From Armatimonadota bacterium (lineage in GTDB: Bacteria > Armatimonadota > Hebobacteria > GCA-020354555 > CP070648): a stretch of DNA of 35,300 nt. The stretch is taken from the NCBI GenBank assembly GCA_035527535.1, contig DATLAK010000100.1, positions 1 through 35,300 of the forward strand, in the 5' to 3' direction. This document shows, in pieces, positions 32,749 to 35,300 of this stretch. The number at the start of each line of letters is the position of its first letter. The stretch's first letter is position 1. Both the position numbers and the translations under genes were made by a program. Below the pieces are notes generated by a model. It ran no database searches. It had not been told where the DNA came from and saw only the letters and a list, made by a program, of their open reading frames with translations.

Positions 32749-34701
32749 ATGAGGCGTTTTGCCAAGGTAACGTTCAGGCCCCTTGCCGCCGTGATGCTGG
32801 CGGCGGCAGTTTCCCACGCTCACGCGGCCCCCGCGCCGAAAGTGAAGTGGGAGGCGCGCGTGCCGGATACTGTCGAGGGCAACATCAACGTCGCCGACCT
32901 GCGCGGAAACGGGCAGTGGGACGTGCTCTTCAACACGCGCGACTACGGCATAGTGTTCTGTCTGGACGCGCAGGGGCGGGAACGGTGGAGGTACGAGCCG
33001 CCGGAGCAGGTACGGCTGTGCGCGTCGGTGGCGGTGCTGGAGGAGCCAGCGAGCGGAAAGAAGAGGGTGCTCTCGCTGTCGCGCGACGGGTGGCTGTACT
33101 GCCTGGATGCGGAGGGCCGGGTGTCGTGGCAGCGCAAGCTGTGGGCGGGCTCGCTCTACGGGGGGCCGGTAATGGCAACCGACGCCACTGGGGAGACGGT
33201 GATAGCAGTCACGGGCGAGGACGGGCGCGTGCACAACCTGACGCCGGAGGGCGCAATCAGGTGGGTATTTGCCTGCCCCAATTCCATCTACGACCCGGCG
33301 GCGGTGGGCGACGTGGACGGCGACGGGCGGGCTGAAGTCCTGTGGGGGTGCAAGGATGATTTCTTCTACTGCCTGGCCAGCGACGGGCGAATGAAGTGGC
33401 GCATCAAGACCGGCGCGGAGAACGCGTCGGGGCCGATACTGATCGACCTGGACGGCAACGGCAGCATCGAGGCCCTCTTCGGGTCGTGGGACCGGAATCT
33501 CTACTGCGCGGAGGGCAAGACGGGCAGGGTGCTGTGGCAGGCGCCCAGCGACGGGCAGATCACTAACTCGACGGCCGCCGCGGATCTGGATGGAGACGGC
33601 CGGCCCGAGGTTTTGTACGGCGGGCACAAGAAGTTATTCTGCGTGGATGCTGGGGGCAAGCCGAAGTGGACCTTCGTCCCGCAGGACGCGGAGGAAATGA
33701 TAGTCTCATATCCGCCCGTGGTGGGCGATGTCACCGGCGACGGCCGCCCGGAGGTGATATTCGGCAGCAAGAACGGAACCCTGTACTGCCTTTCCGCGAA
33801 GGGCGAACTGGTGTGGAGCAGGAGCATCAGCCTTGTGAACATAGTCTCCGGCCCCGCCCTGCACGACATAGACAACGACGGCTTGCTGGAGATCGTCTAC
33901 GCCACCTCCGGCGGAGACGTCATTTGCCTGGCGACAAGAGGGTCGGCGAGGACGAAGGCGGCGTGGCCGCTGGGGAGAGTGCACGCCACGCTAAACGCGA
34001 ATCTGGGGCCCCTGGGGCTAGTGGCCGAGGGGGTGGAGACGGCAAGTACAATTCCTCACGGGTCGCCGGCAGGCGGCACGCGCGCGGCCTTCGATGGAGT
34101 GCTGAATGTCCAGCAGTCGCAAGAGAAGAAAGAGGGACCGGTCATTGACTGGCTGATGGGTCAGAACTACGCCTCCTTCGCCGACATTGGGAGGGTGCGC
34201 CTGTACACGGAGTCCAGGGACGCGGAGCGGCCGCTGCGCGGGAATCTCGAAATGACGGTGACTGGCGACGGCAAGCAGACTGCCGAGTTCCTGATGCCGC
34301 TTGAGCCCCCATCGGGGAGCGCGGTCATAGAGGTCAGCCTGCCGGACCTGCTGACGGACGCCGGCGAGCAGCGAGTGGATGCGCGCCTGCTGGATGACGC
34401 GGGGGGCGTGCAGGCGCACACGGTGCTGGAGGTGAGTAAGGTTCTGCGGGCCCCGCTGCGCCAGCAGGCGGCGCGGCTGCTGGACCGCTTGCAGGATGAA
34501 GAGGGCAAGGGCCTGGACGCGCCCAGCCGCCTGTCGGTGGAGTTGATGCGCCGGTTGATCGGATACGCGCAGGTGGACCTGGAGGGGATGGAACTGGAGC
34601 GCGCGCGGCAGATTCTCAGCCAAATCGATGCGCGCCTGAGCAAGCCGGGTCCCCTGGGCGGGGCGCCGGCGACGGCTCCCTCTAACCCAGATTATGCGTA
34701 A
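32749..34701 (+). CDS. Exported FG-GAP/PQQ-type beta-propeller protein
   Basis: 650-aa protein with a signal peptide (MRRFAKVTFRPLAAVMLAAAVSHAHA, cut near 26). A beta-propeller at about 40-400 alternates blade strands such as YCLDAEGRVSWQ with calcium-binding-type loops (DVDGDGRAEV at 188-197, DLDGNGSIEA, DLDGDGRPEV at 279-288, DVTGDGRPEV, DIDNDGLLEI). The last 250 residues form a non-repeated region: a beta-sandwich-like part, then a helical part (RQQAARLLDRLQDEEG, LIGYAQVDLEGMELERARQIL). ATG 32749 has GGAGG 7 nt upstream. Such proteins bind surface glycans or partner proteins; there is no catalytic motif. Transcribed alone, as far as can be seen. Confidence 0.88.
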   Translation: MRRFAKVTFRPLAAVMLAAAVSHAHAAPAPKVKWEARVPDTVEGNINVADLRGNGQWDVLFNTRDYGIVFCLDAQGRERWRYEPPEQVRLCASVAVLEEPASGKKRVLSLSRDGWLYCLDAEGRVSWQRKLWAGSLYGGPVMATDATGETVIAVTGEDGRVHNLTPEGAIRWVFACPNSIYDPAAVGDVDGDGRAEVLWGCKDDFFYCLASDGRMKWRIKTGAENASGPILIDLDGNGSIEALFGSWDRNLYCAEGKTGRVLWQAPSDGQITNSTAAADLDGDGRPEVLYGGHKKLFCVDAGGKPKWTFVPQDAEEMIVSYPPVVGDVTGDGRPEVIFGSKNGTLYCLSAKGELVWSRSISLVNIVSGPALHDIDNDGLLEIVYATSGGDVICLATRGSARTKAAWPLGRVHATLNANLGPLGLVAEGVETASTIPHGSPAGGTRAAFDGVLNVQQSQEKKEGPVIDWLMGQNYASFADIGRVRLYTESRDAERPLRGNLEMTVTGDGKQTAEFLMPLEPPSGSAVIEVSLPDLLTDAGEQRVDARLLDDAGGVQAHTVLEVSKVLRAPLRQQAARLLDRLQDEEGKGLDAPSRLSVELMRRLIGYAQVDLEGMELERARQILSQIDARLSKPGPLGGAPATAPSNPDYA

Positions 34702-34919
34702 GGCCCGCCGGTGTGCGTTTTGCGCGAGCCGGGAAGCATTCGGACAGGGCGTGAGTGGCTTAATGGTTTGACTGGGAGGCGCGATGCGGGTTTTGTGGCT
34801 CGGAAATGGAGTGGGGAGGGCCGCCCACCCCTGCCATGTGCCCGCAGATCGGCGTCGCGCACAACGCCCATAGCCCCGGTCGCCCGGGGTTGGTGAGCAA
34901 GGATATGAATCCGTCGCAC
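34702..34919. other. Spacer between propeller gene and transposase remnant
   Basis: No gene recognised. A short GC-rich dyad (CCCCGG...CCGGGG near 34875-34890) and nothing that I can identify as the transposon's terminal repeat. Confidence 0.4.
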
Positions 34920-35300
34920 TCAGGCGAAGGTCGGTCCCGCACGCAAGCGTTGATGCGCCCGCAGGAACAGATTGAGATGCCGATACTGCGCCGACAAGCG
35001 CAGCACCCACTGCCGCCCGCTGCGGATCAAGCGCGCCGGGATGCGCAGCAGCCGCTCCCGTACCAGGGCGATGCTGTGGCGTCGCTCCAAGCCCAGCACG
35101 TATTCCCCAAACCATCCCGCGATATTCCCCGCCAACAGCGCCAGCCAATTGTGGAGCATGTTCGCCGCCCACGAGTGCGAGCACACCTCGTCCATCCCCA
35201 ACCCCAGCCGCCCCTCCCTTCGTTTCACTCAGGGCAGGCTCTTGATCAGGTTCTCCACGTTGCAGCGCCCGTTGTAGAAGCGCCACACTGCTTCCGGCGC
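34920..35300 (-). pseudogene. IS1380-type DDE transposase, C-terminal part, interrupted
   Basis: The gene runs off the right edge of the window. Minus-strand reading gives VWRFYNGRCNVENLIK, then SLP-stop, then in the same frame VKRREGRLGLGMDEV, SHSWAANMLHNWLALLAGN and SIALVRERLLRIPARLIRSG to a stop at 34920. The NVENLIK...SHSWAAN...RERLLRIPARL order is that of IS1380-family (transposase DDE group 1) C-termini. The internal TGA (35229-35231) lies in the 16-bp word shared with 23713-23728. The spacing from NLIK to the GLD-like motif is about 8-9 codons longer than I expect, fitting a 24-27-bp in-frame insertion. The element is thus probably inactive. Confidence 0.75.
35227..35242 (-). repeat. 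16-bp word shared with the IS256-type remnant
   Basis: AGAGCCTGCCCTGAGT on the minus strand, identical to 23713-23728, inside the transposase reading frame. It supplies the premature TGA. Confidence 0.6.

Noticed and set aside
34018-35286. A 422-codon minus-strand open frame
   Set aside because: Part antisense to the propeller gene and part in the wrong frame of the IS1380-type remnant; it reads through the 16-bp word but has no family motif.

Overview
The window is GC-rich bacterial DNA with tightly packed genes, many ATGA/GTGA overlaps and clear Shine-Dalgarno sites. A TolC-type outer-membrane protein, an HlyD-type adaptor and several Sec signal peptides point to a diderm. The mix (many sugar isomerases, Gfo/Idh/MocA oxidoreductases, uroporphyrinogen-decarboxylase-fold proteins, a DUF951 protein, a DUF2283 protein) resembles an uncultivated saccharolytic lineage such as Armatimonadota. 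That assignment is an inference; no rRNA or other marker gene is present. I see no tRNA, rRNA or CRISPR array.

Layout. (1) 1-7661, + strand: a sugar operon with a good sigma70 promoter (31-59). It encodes a MurR/RpiR regulator, rhamnulokinase, L-rhamnose mutarotase, a class III aminotransferase, a pair of amidohydrolase-fold proteins (one apparently dead), an SDR dehydrogenase and a TIM-barrel isomerase resembling non-RhaA rhamnose isomerases. No rhamnulose-phosphate aldolase is in the window. (2) 7696-11714, - strand: a near-consensus promoter drives a URO-D-fold protein and a family 2 glycoside hydrolase; a DUF951 gene lies just upstream. (3) 12119-12433: the 5' stump of an IS110-type transposase. 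(4) 12434-20916, + strand: a second URO-D-fold gene, a TolC / putrescine aminotransferase / RNA 3'-phosphate cyclase cluster, an exported parvulin-type foldase, and two Gfo/Idh/MocA genes. (5) 20917-24140: DUF2283, methyltransferase and TIM-barrel isomerase genes, plus an island of hairpin repeats and a broken IS256-type transposase. (6) 24141-28851, - strand: an operon of AbrB, ABC exporter (PH-like and zinc-ribbon N-terminus), DUF1854 protein and HlyD adaptor. (7) 29283-34701, + strand: an exported serine hydrolase fused to a propeller-like domain, a decayed glycoside-hydrolase-like gene, and an exported FG-GAP/PQQ-like propeller protein. (8) 34920-35300: the end of a broken IS1380-type transposase.

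The genes read as carbohydrate scavenging: a hydrolase releases sugars and isomerases, dehydrogenases and a kinase process them, next to an export/envelope module. The most unusual signal is non-coding. A family of about 21-28 nt hairpin units has the frame TGGCTA-stem-loop-stem-GCCA, and the stems differ in sequence but keep pairing. There are six good copies at 20.97-23.71 kb, four of them forming two head-to-head palindromes of the same design. A 16-bp word next to one unit is also found at the break point of another transposase remnant 11.5 kb away.
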